Origin: JAWKWH01 sp965204295
GTDB taxonomy: Bacteria; Pseudomonadota; Alphaproteobacteria; Rhizobiales; Rhizobiaceae
Assembly: GCA_965204295.1 (NCBI GenBank)
Contig: OZ241973.1
Coordinates: 2,356,001 to 2,420,000 of the forward strand
Direction: 5' to 3'
DNA length: 64,000 nt
Part shown: positions 25,613 to 35,191 of the stretch, in pieces
Layout: each line of letters opens with the position of its first letter
Numbering within the stretch: the first letter of the stretch is position 1
Program-made: the position numbers and the translations under genes
The notes under the pieces: generated by a model
What the model was told of the DNA's origin: nothing
What the model saw: only the letters and a program-made list of their open reading frames with translations
Database searches by the model: none

Positions 25613-26272
25613 CTACGCGCCGGCGCCGACAATCAATATGAAATAGGCGGGAACGGCGATGTAGGCGACAATCGCGAACGCCATCAGACCGCGAACCCAA
25701 AGAGCGTGAAACCGCCGAAACAGGATGATGGAAAGAGAGATGCCCAGGCAGATCTCGAACAGGGAAAACCAGTTTCCATAGTGCCGCGGATTCCAATAGG
25801 AAACCGGGGATTGAAAGCGCCAATCGGACAAAGGCCATATATGGGCGTGAGCGTCATCGACATGGACGGGAAAATCGCCGGCCAGATGTGTGAGCGCGGC
25901 CAGCGCAAAAACGACGATCAGCGGCTGACTCCGTACAAAAGCCCGCCAGCGATCCGCGATCGTCGGGGCCGGCGACGGCATTTGCGGACCGGCGGCCGTC
26001 GTTCCCCGCGCCGCCATGAGTCCCGCGAGCAGGATCGCCGCGTAGACCGGAAGGGAGTTGCCGAGCGCGGTATAGGTCTGCCACGGTTGTCGCCAGTACA
26101 ATTCGCCCCAGATCGTGCTTTCGGGAATTCCCTGGACCTTCGACCATATCCACAATCCGTAGATCGCCGCATCGGGCGCGAAAGCGCCGGCCAACGCGGC
26201 CATATTGCGTCTCGGCTGACCGGGTTCGGCAATCAGCGTTGCGGCGATGAGCAGATGAGTCTGGCTGTTCAT
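25613..26272 (-). CDS. multi-pass membrane protein, YdjM/DUF457-like
   Basis: A 219-residue protein starting MNSQTHLLIAATLI, with HxxxxA-type N-terminal histidine, a conserved AFAPDAAIYGLW segment, HLAGDFPVHVDDAHAHIWPL (Asp/His cluster) and four or five membrane helices. The His/Asp cluster matches the membrane-bound metal-dependent-hydrolase-like (YdjM/DUF457/DUF4184) families. Substrate unknown. It is 63 bases upstream of, and probably co-transcribed with, the MaoC-like pair. Confidence 0.6.
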   Translation of the reverse strand: MNSQTHLLIAATLIAEPGQPRRNMAALAGAFAPDAAIYGLWIWSKVQGIPESTIWGELYWRQPWQTYTALGNSLPVYAAILLAGLMAARGTTAAGPQMPSPAPTIADRWRAFVRSQPLIVVFALAALTHLAGDFPVHVDDAHAHIWPLSDWRFQSPVSYWNPRHYGNWFSLFEICLGISLSIILFRRFHALWVRGLMAFAIVAYIAVPAYFILIVGAGA

Positions 26273-26584
26273 ACCGCGAGACCACGCCGACAGGCTCCCG
26301 GTCGTGAACTCATAAACGGGGTCAAAAAACGGCCCCGAAACGGCAGATTAAACCGGGAAAAAGGCCGATAAGCGGACCGAACCCCCCGGTCGAGGATATT
26401 GACGCCGATTCGGGCGGCGGTTTCGGACGTCCCTTGGACATGGCGAATTTGCACGGCAATAGCATCTCAGGCCTTTGAAAACCGGAAGGTTTCTTGTCGG
26501 CCGGCTCCTGTTTTCCGACCAAATCCGCTCATACCATTGTTGATGCCGTTTGTGAATTCATGACCTGAACGCAATCCCGTTCAC
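26273..26584. other. intergenic, 312 bp
   Basis: No gene seen. CGGGG-N11-CCCCG at about 26318-26338 (loop containing TCAAAAAACGG) could be a weak hairpin terminator for the permease gene read leftwards, but it lacks a strong T-run. Confidence 0.3.
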
Positions 26585-27820
26585 TCAGTGTCCGCCTGCA
26601 ATTCCGGAGATGATCTGGAACGCGGCGAGCGTAATGCAGATTGTCGCGCCGGGCAGGCCCCACCACCGCCAGCGCCTGACAACCGCGTCATCCAGAGCGC
26701 CGCCGAGCGAACACAGTGCGAGATTGACCAGTGCGAATACGCCGAGAGTCGCCAGGCTGGTCGCTTCCGCAAGGCGAATAAGCGGAAAAAACAGCGCCAG
26801 CGCCAGAATTGTCGCCGCTACCGTGAAAGTCGCCCGTCCCGGCGTTTTCCGCGCTTCTCCGACCTGACCGAACCAGGAGGGCGCGATGCCCTCGCGCGCC
26901 ATGCCGTAGAGCACGCGGCTCGCCATGATGATCTGGACCAGTATGCCGTTGATCATCGCGACCGCGGCCATGGCGGCGACCGGCGCCGAAGGCAGTCCGG
27001 TAATCTGTTCAAACAGAATCGCAAGCGGCGCCGATGATCCGGTAATCGCCTCCCGATCGGGCGCCAGAACGGCGATGATCGACAGGACGACATAGATGAC
27101 AATGGTGATTCCGAGGGTCCAGAAAATCGCGCGCGGCGCGGTCCATTCTGGTCTGAGCGTTTCCTCGGCCATGTTTTCGATGTCCTCAAAGCCGATGAAG
27201 GCGAAGAAGGCAATGACGCCGCCGGATATGACGCCCGTCAACAGTAGGGGGTTTGATGGCGGGGTCAGGGATGCGGCGATTGTCCGGGCGTCGCCCAGCA
27301 GAGGAATGCCGAAGACGATGACAACCAAGAGCGTACCGACCTCGAGCAGTGTGATGAGGGCGGCGAAATAGACGCTTTCGCGAACGCCGAACCAGGCGAT
27401 GCCGGAGAGTGCGCCAATGACGCCGATGACCAGCGCGGCCTCCGGCAGAGGCGTCAGGGCTCGAACGTAGCCCGCGAAGGCCAGCGCGATGACCGCGCTG
27501 GAAATGATGCCGGTTGCCGCAACGCCGTAGCCGGCAAGCCGCGCCCAGAACGATCCCAGACCGCGATTGACGAAAACGGCCTCGCCGCCCGCTCGCGGAA
27601 ACACCCGCACAAGCAGCGCATAGGAAAGCCCGGTTGCACCGGCGATTGTTCCGGCCAGAAGGAAGGACAACGGCGCGTGATCCCCCGCAAGCGTCAGGAT
27701 TTCGCCGATCAGCGCGAAAATGCCGGCGCCGACCGTGACGCCGACGCCGTAAAAGACCAGCCATGGCAAGGTGAGCGTGCGGCGGAGTTGCGGCGCCCGA
27801 TGGGAGGTATGATCGCTCAT
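26585..27820 (-). CDS. APC-superfamily amino acid permease
   Basis: A 411-residue integral membrane protein with about eleven helices. TLPWLVFYGVGVTVGAGIFA is the first helix with the G-rich unwound region (GVGVTVGAGI) typical of APC transporters, and FIGFEDIENMAEE is the sixth-helix E/D-containing motif. Predicted to take up amino acids or polyamines by proton symport. Monocistronic by spacing. Specificity cannot be assigned. Confidence 0.88.
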   Translation of the reverse strand: MSDHTSHRAPQLRRTLTLPWLVFYGVGVTVGAGIFALIGEILTLAGDHAPLSFLLAGTIAGATGLSYALLVRVFPRAGGEAVFVNRGLGSFWARLAGYGVAATGIISSAVIALAFAGYVRALTPLPEAALVIGVIGALSGIAWFGVRESVYFAALITLLEVGTLLVVIVFGIPLLGDARTIAASLTPPSNPLLLTGVISGGVIAFFAFIGFEDIENMAEETLRPEWTAPRAIFWTLGITIVIYVVLSIIAVLAPDREAITGSSAPLAILFEQITGLPSAPVAAMAAVAMINGILVQIIMASRVLYGMAREGIAPSWFGQVGEARKTPGRATFTVAATILALALFFPLIRLAEATSLATLGVFALVNLALCSLGGALDDAVVRRWRWWGLPGATICITLAAFQIISGIAGGH

Positions 27821-27934
27821 GCCTCATGATAGCGGCTTGAGCGGTATGGTCAGATGATATCGATCAAATTCGCTTTCCGGTGTGAAGCGGGCGAAAAGGG
27901 CAGCAGGCTTATCGATTATCGTCGCGTCGGCCCC

Positions 27935-28684
27935 TCAAACTTCCTGACGCGGCAAATCGACCAATGCCGCCGGCGCGTCGCAGGTCTTGTCCGGCGCCTT
28001 GCATAAATCGGCGATGACGCAGGCCTCGCAGTCAGGCTTGCGCGCCTTGCAGCAATAGCGTCCGTGCAGGATCAGCCAGTGATGGGCGTGATACAGATAA
28101 TCCCGCGGGATCACCCGCAGCAAACGGTCCTCGACCTCATCGGGCGTGTCGCCCGGCGCCAGGCCGAGGCGATTGGCAATGCGAAAAATATGCGTGTCGA
28201 CGGCCATCGTCGCCTGGCCGAACGCCATGGACAACACGACATTGGCGGTCTTGCGGCCAACGCCCGGCAGAGTGACGAGTTCCTCGCGGGTTTGCGGCAC
28301 TTCGCCGCCAAAATCGTCGATCAGCTTCTGCGACAGGGCGATAACGTTTTTGGCCTTGTTGCGCCACAGGCCGATCGTGCGGATGTGGTCGCCCACCTTT
28401 TCCTCGCCCAGCGCCAGCATTTTCCCCGGCGTGTCGGCTTTCTCGAACAGTTTTTTCGTCGCCTTGTTCACGCCCGCATCGGTCGCCTGCGCCGACAGCG
28501 CGACCGCGACCACCAGCGTATAGGGATTGACGTGAGCCAGTTCGCCCTTTGGCTCCGGGCGCTGTATGGAGAACCGGCGGAACATTTCCCGGATTTCCGC
28601 CCCGGTATATCTCGTGCGCCGGCCGGGTGCGGATCGCGTCTTTTCGACCCCGGTCGTATTGTTTTTGAGCTTGGGCTTTGTCAT
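27935..28684 (-). CDS. nth: endonuclease III (DNA glycosylase/AP lyase)
   Basis: Removes oxidised pyrimidines and cleaves AP sites in base-excision repair. Start 28684 (MTKPKLK). The helix-hairpin-helix is LPGVGRKTANVV with the catalytic Lys; the catalytic Asp is in VDTHIFRIANR; the C-terminal [4Fe-4S] ligands are spaced C-x6-C-x2-C-x5-C in CKARKPDCEACVIADLC. 249 residues. Divergent from the DUF2244 gene, only 21 bp between the two ATGs. Confidence 0.97.
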   Translation of the reverse strand: MTKPKLKNNTTGVEKTRSAPGRRTRYTGAEIREMFRRFSIQRPEPKGELAHVNPYTLVVAVALSAQATDAGVNKATKKLFEKADTPGKMLALGEEKVGDHIRTIGLWRNKAKNVIALSQKLIDDFGGEVPQTREELVTLPGVGRKTANVVLSMAFGQATMAVDTHIFRIANRLGLAPGDTPDEVEDRLLRVIPRDYLYHAHHWLILHGRYCCKARKPDCEACVIADLCKAPDKTCDAPAALVDLPRQEV

Positions 28685-28705
28685 CCGGCTTCTATAATCA
28701 TCGTT

Positions 28706-29194
28706 ATGGACGAACGAAACCCGAAACATGCCGACGAGCCGATATTCCGGGCGTTGCTCACACCCTATCGCTCGCTCGGACAGCGCGGCTTTTTCCGGTT
28801 GATGGCCTTCATCACGACACTGTGGCTGGGAGTCGGCGCGTTTTTCCTCGCCCGCGGCGCATGGCCGGTGTTCGGTTTCTTCGGTCTCGACGTGATGGCG
28901 GTCTACATCGCCTTCCGCCTGTCATACCGTTCGGCCCGAGCGCGCGAAGAAGTAATCGTATCGCGCACGACGCTGCTGATCAGAAAAATCGCGCCTTCCG
29001 GCAGGGCGAGGCAGCACCTTTTCAATCCGCTGTGGACCAAATTCAACGTACGCCGGCGCGACGAGACCGGCATTACCGCGATGGCGGTGACGAGCCATGG
29101 CGAAACCGTGCCGATCGGCGATTTCCTGAACCCGGACGATCGCGAAAGTTTTGCGATCTCGTTCGCGCGGGCGCTGGCGACGGCAAGGCGATAA
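28706..29194 (+). CDS. DUF2244 membrane protein
   Basis: 162 residues, ATG at 28706. Two adjacent membrane helices (GFFRLMAFITTLWLGVGAFF and VFGFFGLDVMAVYIAFRLSY) followed by a cytoplasmic beta-rich domain (EEVIVSRTTLLIRK, PLWTKFNVRRRD, VPIGDFLNPDDRESF). This is the DUF2244 family of alphaproteobacteria, of unknown function. Two bases separate its stop from the Ada-like gene start, so they are co-transcribed. Confidence 0.88.
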   Translation: MDERNPKHADEPIFRALLTPYRSLGQRGFFRLMAFITTLWLGVGAFFLARGAWPVFGFFGLDVMAVYIAFRLSYRSARAREEVIVSRTTLLIRKIAPSGRARQHLFNPLWTKFNVRRRDETGITAMAVTSHGETVPIGDFLNPDDRESFAISFARALATARR

Positions 29195-29196
29195 TC

Positions 29197-30156
29197 ATGA
29201 CGCAGGAATCGGGTGGCGGCGTGAAATCAATTGCGCAAGATGCGCGCCAGGACGAAGATTTTCGCGAGGTGGAATCAATGAACGCGCAAACGGCAATTCC
29301 GCGGCACGACATTACCGGCGACCCTGGCGGCGATTACGAGACCGTGCGCCGGGTGATTGAGAAGATCAGCCTCGATTTCCGCGACCAGCCTTCGCTGGAC
29401 GAATTGGCATATGAAGTCGGCGAAACGCCCACCGGTCTGCAAAAGCTCTTTACCCGCTGGGCGGGCCTGAGCCCGAAAGCGTTCTTACAGGCGGTAACGC
29501 TCGACCATGCGCGCAAACTGCTGGACGAAGGCGCGCCGCTTCTGGAGGCCGCGCTTGATTCCGGTCTTTCCGGTCCGGGCCGGTTGCACGACCTGTTCGT
29601 CACGCATGAAGCCATGTCGCCCGGCGAATTCAAGACGCGCGGGGCGGGTCTCACAATCCGCCACGGATTCCATATCTCGCCGTTCGGCATCGCGGTGGTC
29701 ATGGCGACGGAGCGAGGCCTCGCCGGGCTCGCATTTTGCGATCCGGGCGAAGAAAAGGCGGCTTTGAGCGACATGAAGAACCGTTGGCCGAATGCGAACC
29801 ATATCGAGGAGATGGCGGCGACGCTTCCCTATGCCGCCCGGGTGTTCGATCCGGCGAGGTGGCGCCCGGAGGAGCCGTTGCGTGTCGTGCTGATCGGCAC
29901 CGACTTCCAAGTCCGGGTCTGGCGGGCATTGATGAAGATTCCGATGGGCAAAGCCGTCGCCTATTCGGATATTGCCCGCGACATCGGAAGACCGGACGCC
30001 AATCGGGCCGTCGGCGGTGCGGTCGGCGCGAACCCGATCTCGTTTGTCGTGCCGTGTCACCGCGCCGTCGGCCGGTCCGGGGCCTTGACGGGCTATCACT
30101 GGGGACTGACGCGCAAGCGCGCGATTCTGGGCTGGGAGGCCGGTCAGGTCGGTTGA
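29197..30156 (+). CDS. Ada/Ogt-like methylated-DNA-protein cysteine methyltransferase
   Basis: 319 residues: a central AraC-type helix-turn-helix (about 55-145: SLDELAYEVGETPTGLQKLF, then SPKAFLQAVTLDHARKLL) fused to an O6-alkylguanine transferase (about 150-319) with GRPDANRAVGGAVGANP and the acceptor Cys in VVPCHRAVG. This matches the truncated Ada proteins that lack the N-terminal metal-binding phosphotriester domain. It repairs alkylated DNA and may regulate transcription. Alternative ATG at 29278 would shorten it by 27 residues. Downstream of nth's divergent promoter, in a repair-gene neighbourhood. Confidence 0.92.
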   Translation: MTQESGGGVKSIAQDARQDEDFREVESMNAQTAIPRHDITGDPGGDYETVRRVIEKISLDFRDQPSLDELAYEVGETPTGLQKLFTRWAGLSPKAFLQAVTLDHARKLLDEGAPLLEAALDSGLSGPGRLHDLFVTHEAMSPGEFKTRGAGLTIRHGFHISPFGIAVVMATERGLAGLAFCDPGEEKAALSDMKNRWPNANHIEEMAATLPYAARVFDPARWRPEEPLRVVLIGTDFQVRVWRALMKIPMGKAVAYSDIARDIGRPDANRAVGGAVGANPISFVVPCHRAVGRSGALTGYHWGLTRKRAILGWEAGQVG

Positions 30157-30284
30157 AGCGGGCTGCGACGCGTTCCGGCTTGCCCGCATTGCCGTGGTCG
30201 CGCATGATGCGGAAACTCGAAACGAGGCGTTCGCCTTCCGGCCTGCATCGCTGGCGTTGAATCGGCCCCTGATTGGAAAATCGA

Positions 30285-31199
30285 ATGATTATCGTTGTCG
30301 GCTCCATCAATCTCGATCTCGTTGGCGCCGTCGGCCGGCTGCCCACGCTGGGCGAGACCGTACCCGGGGACAATTTTGTCACCGCTCCGGGAGGCAAGGG
30401 CGCCAATCAGGCGCTGGCGGCGCGCCGCGCCGGGCTCGACGTGCGGATGATCGGCGCCGTCGGTGACGACGCATTCGCTCAAGAAGCGCTGGAACTGTTG
30501 AACGAGGCGGGCGTCGATTTGTCCGGTGTCCGACGCGCCGGGGCGGCAACGGGAGTCGCGCTCATCCTCGTCGGCGGCGACGGCGAAAACATGATTGCGG
30601 TCATTCCCGGCGCCAACGGCGCGGTGTCGCCGGGCGATGTCGAAGCCGCGGCGATCGATAGCGGCGACATCGTCCTGCTGCAAAATGAAGTGCCGGGAGA
30701 CACCGTGAAAGCGGCGCTTGCGGCTGTTCGCCGGGTCGGCGCCTTGTCGATCCTCAACACCGCGCCATGGCGGGACGACCGGGCGGAGTTGATCGGGCAG
30801 GCAGACATTATCGTCGCCAATGAAACCGAGTTCGATCTGGCCGCGGGGAGCCTCGCTCTGGCCGGCTCGTCCCGCGATCAAAAAATGGCCGCGTTTGTCA
30901 CGCAGACCGGCCGGATAATTGTCGTGACCCTGGGCGCGGAAGGCGTCATCGCCGCGACGAAGGATGGCATTTCACGGGCAAGCGCGCCGAAAATCGCACC
31001 TGTCGATACGGTCGGCGCCGGCGACGCGTTCTGCGGCTATCTCGCCGCCGGTCTGGCCGATGGCCGTTCGCTGCAAGAGGCCATGGCGCGGGCCGCGAGG
31101 GCCGGGGCGCTCGCCTGCCTGAAGCCTGGCGCGCAACCTGCGGTCCCCGAGGCGAGCGAGGTGGATGGGCAGGCTGCGCCGCTGCGCGATTCTCGTTGA
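30285..31199 (+). CDS. rbsK: ribokinase (PfkB family)
   Basis: Phosphorylates D-ribose to ribose-5-phosphate. 304 residues from ATG 30285; VVGSINLDLVGAVGRLP, the first PfkB signature APGGKGANQALAARRAG and the second DTVGAGDAFCGYLAAGLADG with the catalytic Asp are intact. No ribose transporter is nearby, but a nucleoside hydrolase gene lies 3 kb downstream on the other strand, which could supply ribose. A TTG start 12 bases earlier is possible but less likely. Confidence 0.93.
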   Translation: MIIVVGSINLDLVGAVGRLPTLGETVPGDNFVTAPGGKGANQALAARRAGLDVRMIGAVGDDAFAQEALELLNEAGVDLSGVRRAGAATGVALILVGGDGENMIAVIPGANGAVSPGDVEAAAIDSGDIVLLQNEVPGDTVKAALAAVRRVGALSILNTAPWRDDRAELIGQADIIVANETEFDLAAGSLALAGSSRDQKMAAFVTQTGRIIVVTLGAEGVIAATKDGISRASAPKIAPVDTVGAGDAFCGYLAAGLADGRSLQEAMARAARAGALACLKPGAQPAVPEASEVDGQAAPLRDSR

Positions 31200-31261
31200 A
31201 TGATGCCTCGCCCGTTGCTTTTCATGCCATCGTCGAAACGCCGCAACGGAGTGCGCGGTCG

Positions 31262-32077
31262 ATGAAAGCGAATGATCTGACGGTTCTGATCGGGACAACC
31301 AAGGGCGCGTTTCTGATCGCGGGCGGCGGCGAGCGGGCGGACTGGAACGTCGACGGCCCGTTTTGCGACGGCTGGCCGATCAACCATATCGTCGGCGATG
31401 CGCAGACCGGGATGCTTTGAGCGGGCGGCGACTGGCACGGCGCCGGCATATGGCGCTGCGAGGACGGCGGCGAAAGCTGGAACCTGACGAGGCTGACCGG
31501 TGGCCGGATGGGCCGCCGGCGATCCCCGATTCGCCGGGGTGATCCGGATGGACCGGCGAGCGTTTGCCGTTCGGCGACGACTACTCTCAGATCCGGTCGT
31601 TGGCCCATGCTCACGACACACTCTACGCCGGGACGAAACCGGCCCTACGCCGGGACGAAACCGGCCGGATTGCTCGTCAGCCGGGATAGCGGCAAAACGT
31701 GGTCGCGCCTTGACGGCCTGAACGATCATCCATCCGCCGAAAGCTGGAATCCGGGCGCGGCCGGCCTGGTGCTGCACACGATCGTGGCCGATCCGCCCAA
31801 CGCGGACAAACTCTGGGTCGGAATATCGGCGGCGGGTGTGTTCGCCATCGAGGATGGAGGAAAAAGCTGGGATCGGCGAAACCGCCTCTCCGACGCCGAA
31901 GCCTGTAATCACCACGACCACCCGGCCGCACCCGGCGGCGGTGAGGTGGGGCATTGCGTCCACAACATGACGCTCGCGCCCGGCTCGACCGATCTGCTCT
32001 ACCGGCAAAACCACCACGGTGTCCGGCGCTGTCCCGTTTGCCGCGCGGGATGCGTCCGCGCGGACTTTGCGATTTGA
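31262..32077 (+). pseudogene. BNR/WD-type beta-propeller protein, decayed
   Basis: Starts MKANDLTVLIGTTKGAFLIA, then an in-frame TGA at 31418-31420 where a coding residue is expected, followed by WHGAGIWRCEDGGESW in the same frame. A frameshift around 31510-31560 and a 22-bp tandem duplication at 31623-31666 break it again. The third piece reads GLLVSRDSGKTWSRLDGL, GISAAGVFAIEDGGKSWDRR and HCVHNMTLAPG before losing homology at about 32022. The three SxDxGxxW boxes identify a sialidase-like propeller family. Non-functional. Confidence 0.85.
31623..31666. repeat. 22-bp perfect tandem duplication
   Basis: CTACGCCGGGACGAAACCGG-CC occurs twice head to tail (31623-31644, 31645-31666). Twenty-two is not a multiple of three; removing one copy restores the frame from DYSQIRSLAHAHDTLYAG to KPAGLLVSRDSG. 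Confidence 0.97.
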
Positions 32078-32210
32078 ATTTTTCCCGTTAAGCTTTGAAT
32101 CCATGCTCCAAATCGCGACGGCGATCGGGTGGACAGCACCGTTCCGCCGTGTGGGACGGAGTTGCCGGAACCGGGTTCGGTCGAGCACCCGCAAAAGGAA
32201 GCGCGCGCAA

Positions 32211-34094
32211 TTGGAACCGATCATATTCGACTTCGAAATGGGTGTCGTCGTCGCGGCGCTGGCGTTCACGATTTTTCTGTTTGTCACCGAAATCATCCGC
32301 GTCGACCTCGCCGCCATCCTTGTACTGGTGATCCTCGGCATTGTCAGCTATTTTCCCGGTCTGGAAAATGTCGCGGATGTCAACCGCCTGTTTGACGGCT
32401 TTGCATCCAACGCCGTCATTTCGATCATCGCGGTCATGATTGTCGGCGCGGGCCTCGACAAAACGGGGATCATGAACAGGGTCGCCGCCGCCATTCTCAA
32501 ACATGGCGGGTCGACCGAAGCGCGCATTCTGCCGATCGTTTCGGGAACGGTGGGCGTGATTTCGAGCTTTCTGCAAAATGTGGGGGCGGCGGCGTTGTTC
32601 CTGCCCGTCGTCAGCCGCATTTCCGCGCGCACCGGAATACAGCTGAGCAGGCTTCTGATGCCGATGGGGTTTTGCGCCATCCTCGGCGGGACCATGACCA
32701 TGGTCGGCTCGTCGCCGCTGATATTGCTCAATGATCTGATCCAGACCGCCAACACGGGTTTGTCGGCGGAGCAACGGATGGAGACATTCGGCCTGTTTTC
32801 GGTCACGCCGGTGGGATTTGCGCTTGTCGCGACGGGCATTCTTTATTTCGTCGCGTTCGGACATATCGTGCTTCCCGGCGATACCGACAAGGTCGACGTT
32901 ACGTCGGGGCAGGGCACATCCGACTATCTGAAGCGGGTCTACGGGTTGAGGGCCAGCGTCTTCGAAGTCGACGTGCCGGAGAAAAACCCTCTCGTGGGCA
33001 AACAGCTCGCCGACATCAATTTCGAGAACAGCATCTATATCATCTCGACATTCTATCGCGGCAAAACCTCGATGGTGCAGATTCTGACCGCCGAGATCGC
33101 CTCACCCTGCCGCCTGGCGATCATCGGCAAGGAATCCGTCGTGCGCAAATTCGTCGCCGACAACGGATTGCGCATGCGCGAAAAGCTTGACGCGTTCGCC
33201 GAGGAGTTCGCGCCCACAAATGCGGGAATCGCCGAGATCGTTATCCCGCCGGATTCCAGACTGATCGGCAAATCGCCACGCGATCTGCTGTTGCGCAAGA
33301 CCTATGGACTGTCCCTGCTCGCCATTCATCGCGGCGAGGAAACGCTGAGCCATGTGGAAACCGACGACCATGCGCCGACGCCTATCGGACTGGTGAAGTT
33401 TCAGGCCGGCGACATGCTGGTCGCCCACACGCGCTGGGACAATCTCACCAGATTGAAGCGCGACCGTGATTTCGTGGTCGTGACGTCGGATTTCCCGCAG
33501 GAAGAGCTGCGGCCGCAGAAGGTCGGCTGGGCTCTCGCCTTCTTCGTCCTCTCCCTTTCGATGATCCTGTTTACCGACATCCGCCTTTCGCTTTGTCTGT
33601 TGACGGGTGCGGTGGGCATGCTGTTGTCGCGCGTGCTCAGCATTGATGAAGCCTATCGGGCGGTCGGCTGGAACACGGTCTTTCTGCTCGCCTGTCTGAT
33701 ACCGCTTGGTCAGGCCGTGCAGAATACCGGCACGGCCGAGTGGATTGCCCAGCAGATCCTGCACATTTTGCGCGGCTGGCCGATCTGGTCGCTTCAGGCG
33801 GGCATCGCCATGCTCGCGACCGCCTTTTCGCTCGTCATGTCGAATGTCGGCGCGACGGTGCTGCTTGTGCCGCTTGCCGTATCGATCGCGATCGCCGCGG
33901 GCGGCGATCCGGCGGTCTTTGCGTTGACGGTGGCGATATCGACCTCGAATTCATTCATAATCCCGACCCATCAGGTCAATGCGCTGATCATGGGGCCGGC
34001 GGGTTACAAGGTGACCGATTTCATCCGCACGGGCGGCGTCATGACCTTCCTGTTCCTTGTCGTATCGCTGGTGATGCTGAACATCGTGTTCTAG
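32211..34094 (+). CDS. SLC13-type (divalent anion/Na+) transporter with two TrkA-C domains
   Basis: A membrane transporter with two blocks of helices (residues about 1-225 and 440-627) separated by two soluble RCK/TrkA-C domains (about 240-320 and 340-425, for example FEVDVPEKNPLVGKQLADIN and AEIVIPPDSRLIGKSPRDLL). The half-repeat signature VGAAALFLPVVSRIS and VGATVLLVPLAVS suits DASS/SLC13 carriers of sulfate, dicarboxylate or similar anions. Start: a TTG at 32211 preceded by GGAAG is favoured; an ATG at 32238 is the alternative. The substrate is unknown. Confidence 0.82.
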   Translation: MEPIIFDFEMGVVVAALAFTIFLFVTEIIRVDLAAILVLVILGIVSYFPGLENVADVNRLFDGFASNAVISIIAVMIVGAGLDKTGIMNRVAAAILKHGGSTEARILPIVSGTVGVISSFLQNVGAAALFLPVVSRISARTGIQLSRLLMPMGFCAILGGTMTMVGSSPLILLNDLIQTANTGLSAEQRMETFGLFSVTPVGFALVATGILYFVAFGHIVLPGDTDKVDVTSGQGTSDYLKRVYGLRASVFEVDVPEKNPLVGKQLADINFENSIYIISTFYRGKTSMVQILTAEIASPCRLAIIGKESVVRKFVADNGLRMREKLDAFAEEFAPTNAGIAEIVIPPDSRLIGKSPRDLLLRKTYGLSLLAIHRGEETLSHVETDDHAPTPIGLVKFQAGDMLVAHTRWDNLTRLKRDRDFVVVTSDFPQEELRPQKVGWALAFFVLSLSMILFTDIRLSLCLLTGAVGMLLSRVLSIDEAYRAVGWNTVFLLACLIPLGQAVQNTGTAEWIAQQILHILRGWPIWSLQAGIAMLATAFSLVMSNVGATVLLVPLAVSIAIAAGGDPAVFALTVAISTSNSFIIPTHQVNALIMGPAGYKVTDFIRTGGVMTFLFLVVSLVMLNIVF

Positions 34095-34125
34095 AGCATT
34101 TCCCCGGAATACGGACGAAGCAGGC

Positions 34126-35067
34126 TCACAATCGCGCCAAACGCTCCGTCAGCAGCGAGAAAAACCCGTCGGCGTCGATTTCGCGCATGACCTCGGCGTT
34201 TTTCGGCCGGTCGGTGACATGCCACCAGTCGATAACCGTGGATCCCATGGTCAGTTCCGACATTGTCTCAATCGTCACATTGACATGGCGGCCGGAGAAC
34301 AGTTGCGGTTGCAACAACCAGGCGACGACGCAGGGATCGTGAAGCGGTCCGCCGTCGGTCCCGTATTTTCCTTCGTCGAAACGTTCGAAGAAATCGAGCA
34401 ATCGAGTGACGGCGGAACCGACCGGAGTGCCGATTGAACGGATCGCCTCCACCCGCATCCGCGTGGTCAGCGCCTTGTGGGTGACATCGAGCGGCATCAT
34501 GACGATCGGAATTCCGGAGCGAAACGCCACATCGGCGGCCTGCGGATCGACATAGATGTTGAATTCCGCCGATGGCGTGACATTGCCCTGCTCGAAATAG
34601 CCTCCGCCCATCATGACGATCCGTTTGATTTTCATGGAGATTTCGGGAGCGCGGTTGAGGGCGAGCGCTATGTTCGTCAATGGTCCGAGAGTCGCGAGCG
34701 TAATCGATCCCGCAGGCTCGGCCAACAGCGTCTCGACAATGAAATCAACGGCATGACCGTCCTGAAGCGGCATTTTCGGTTCAGGAAGAACCGGGCCGTC
34801 GAGACCGGTCCGGCCATGAATCTCTTCGGCGGTCACAAGCGTTCGACAGAGCGGTGCGGGCGCGCCGGCGAACACTTTCATGTCCGGTCTGCCGGCAAGT
34901 TCGCAGATTTTCCGGGCGTTCAGCCCGGTCAGGATCAACGGCACATTGCCTGCGACGGCCGTTATGCCCAGAACCTCGATTTCAGGGCTCGCCAGCGCCA
35001 GCAGAATAGCCACGGCATCGTCCTGACCGGGATCGGTATCGATGATGATTCTGTGACTGGCGGTCAT
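34126..35067 (-). CDS. nucleoside hydrolase
   Basis: Hydrolyses the N-glycosidic bond of nucleosides to a base and ribose. The N-terminal calcium-binding signature IIIDTDPGQDDAVAILLALA is intact; later segments TLGPLTNIAL, IVMMGGGYFEQGNVTPSAEFN, and LHDPCVVAWLL with the active-site His complete the family. 313 residues, ATG at 35067. Convergent with the transporter gene and downstream-facing to ribokinase, suggesting nucleoside salvage. Specificity for inosine-uridine or purines cannot be told. Confidence 0.93.
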   Translation of the reverse strand: MTASHRIIIDTDPGQDDAVAILLALASPEIEVLGITAVAGNVPLILTGLNARKICELAGRPDMKVFAGAPAPLCRTLVTAEEIHGRTGLDGPVLPEPKMPLQDGHAVDFIVETLLAEPAGSITLATLGPLTNIALALNRAPEISMKIKRIVMMGGGYFEQGNVTPSAEFNIYVDPQAADVAFRSGIPIVMMPLDVTHKALTTRMRVEAIRSIGTPVGSAVTRLLDFFERFDEGKYGTDGGPLHDPCVVAWLLQPQLFSGRHVNVTIETMSELTMGSTVIDWWHVTDRPKNAEVMREIDADGFFSLLTERLARL

Positions 35068-35191
35068 GGATGCGTCAACCCTCCGATCTTGAACCGGCGT
35101 AAAAACGGACCATATCAGGGACAGGCTGCGGAACGCCACATGAAATCGGACAGAGTTTCGCAGGTTTCAGGTCGCTCACAGAGGACTGCGC

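Noticed and set aside
26318..26338. Hairpin CGGGG-N11-CCCCG after the APC permease
   Set aside because: Stem is short and no strong T-run follows, so it is only mentioned in the intergenic note, not called as a terminator.
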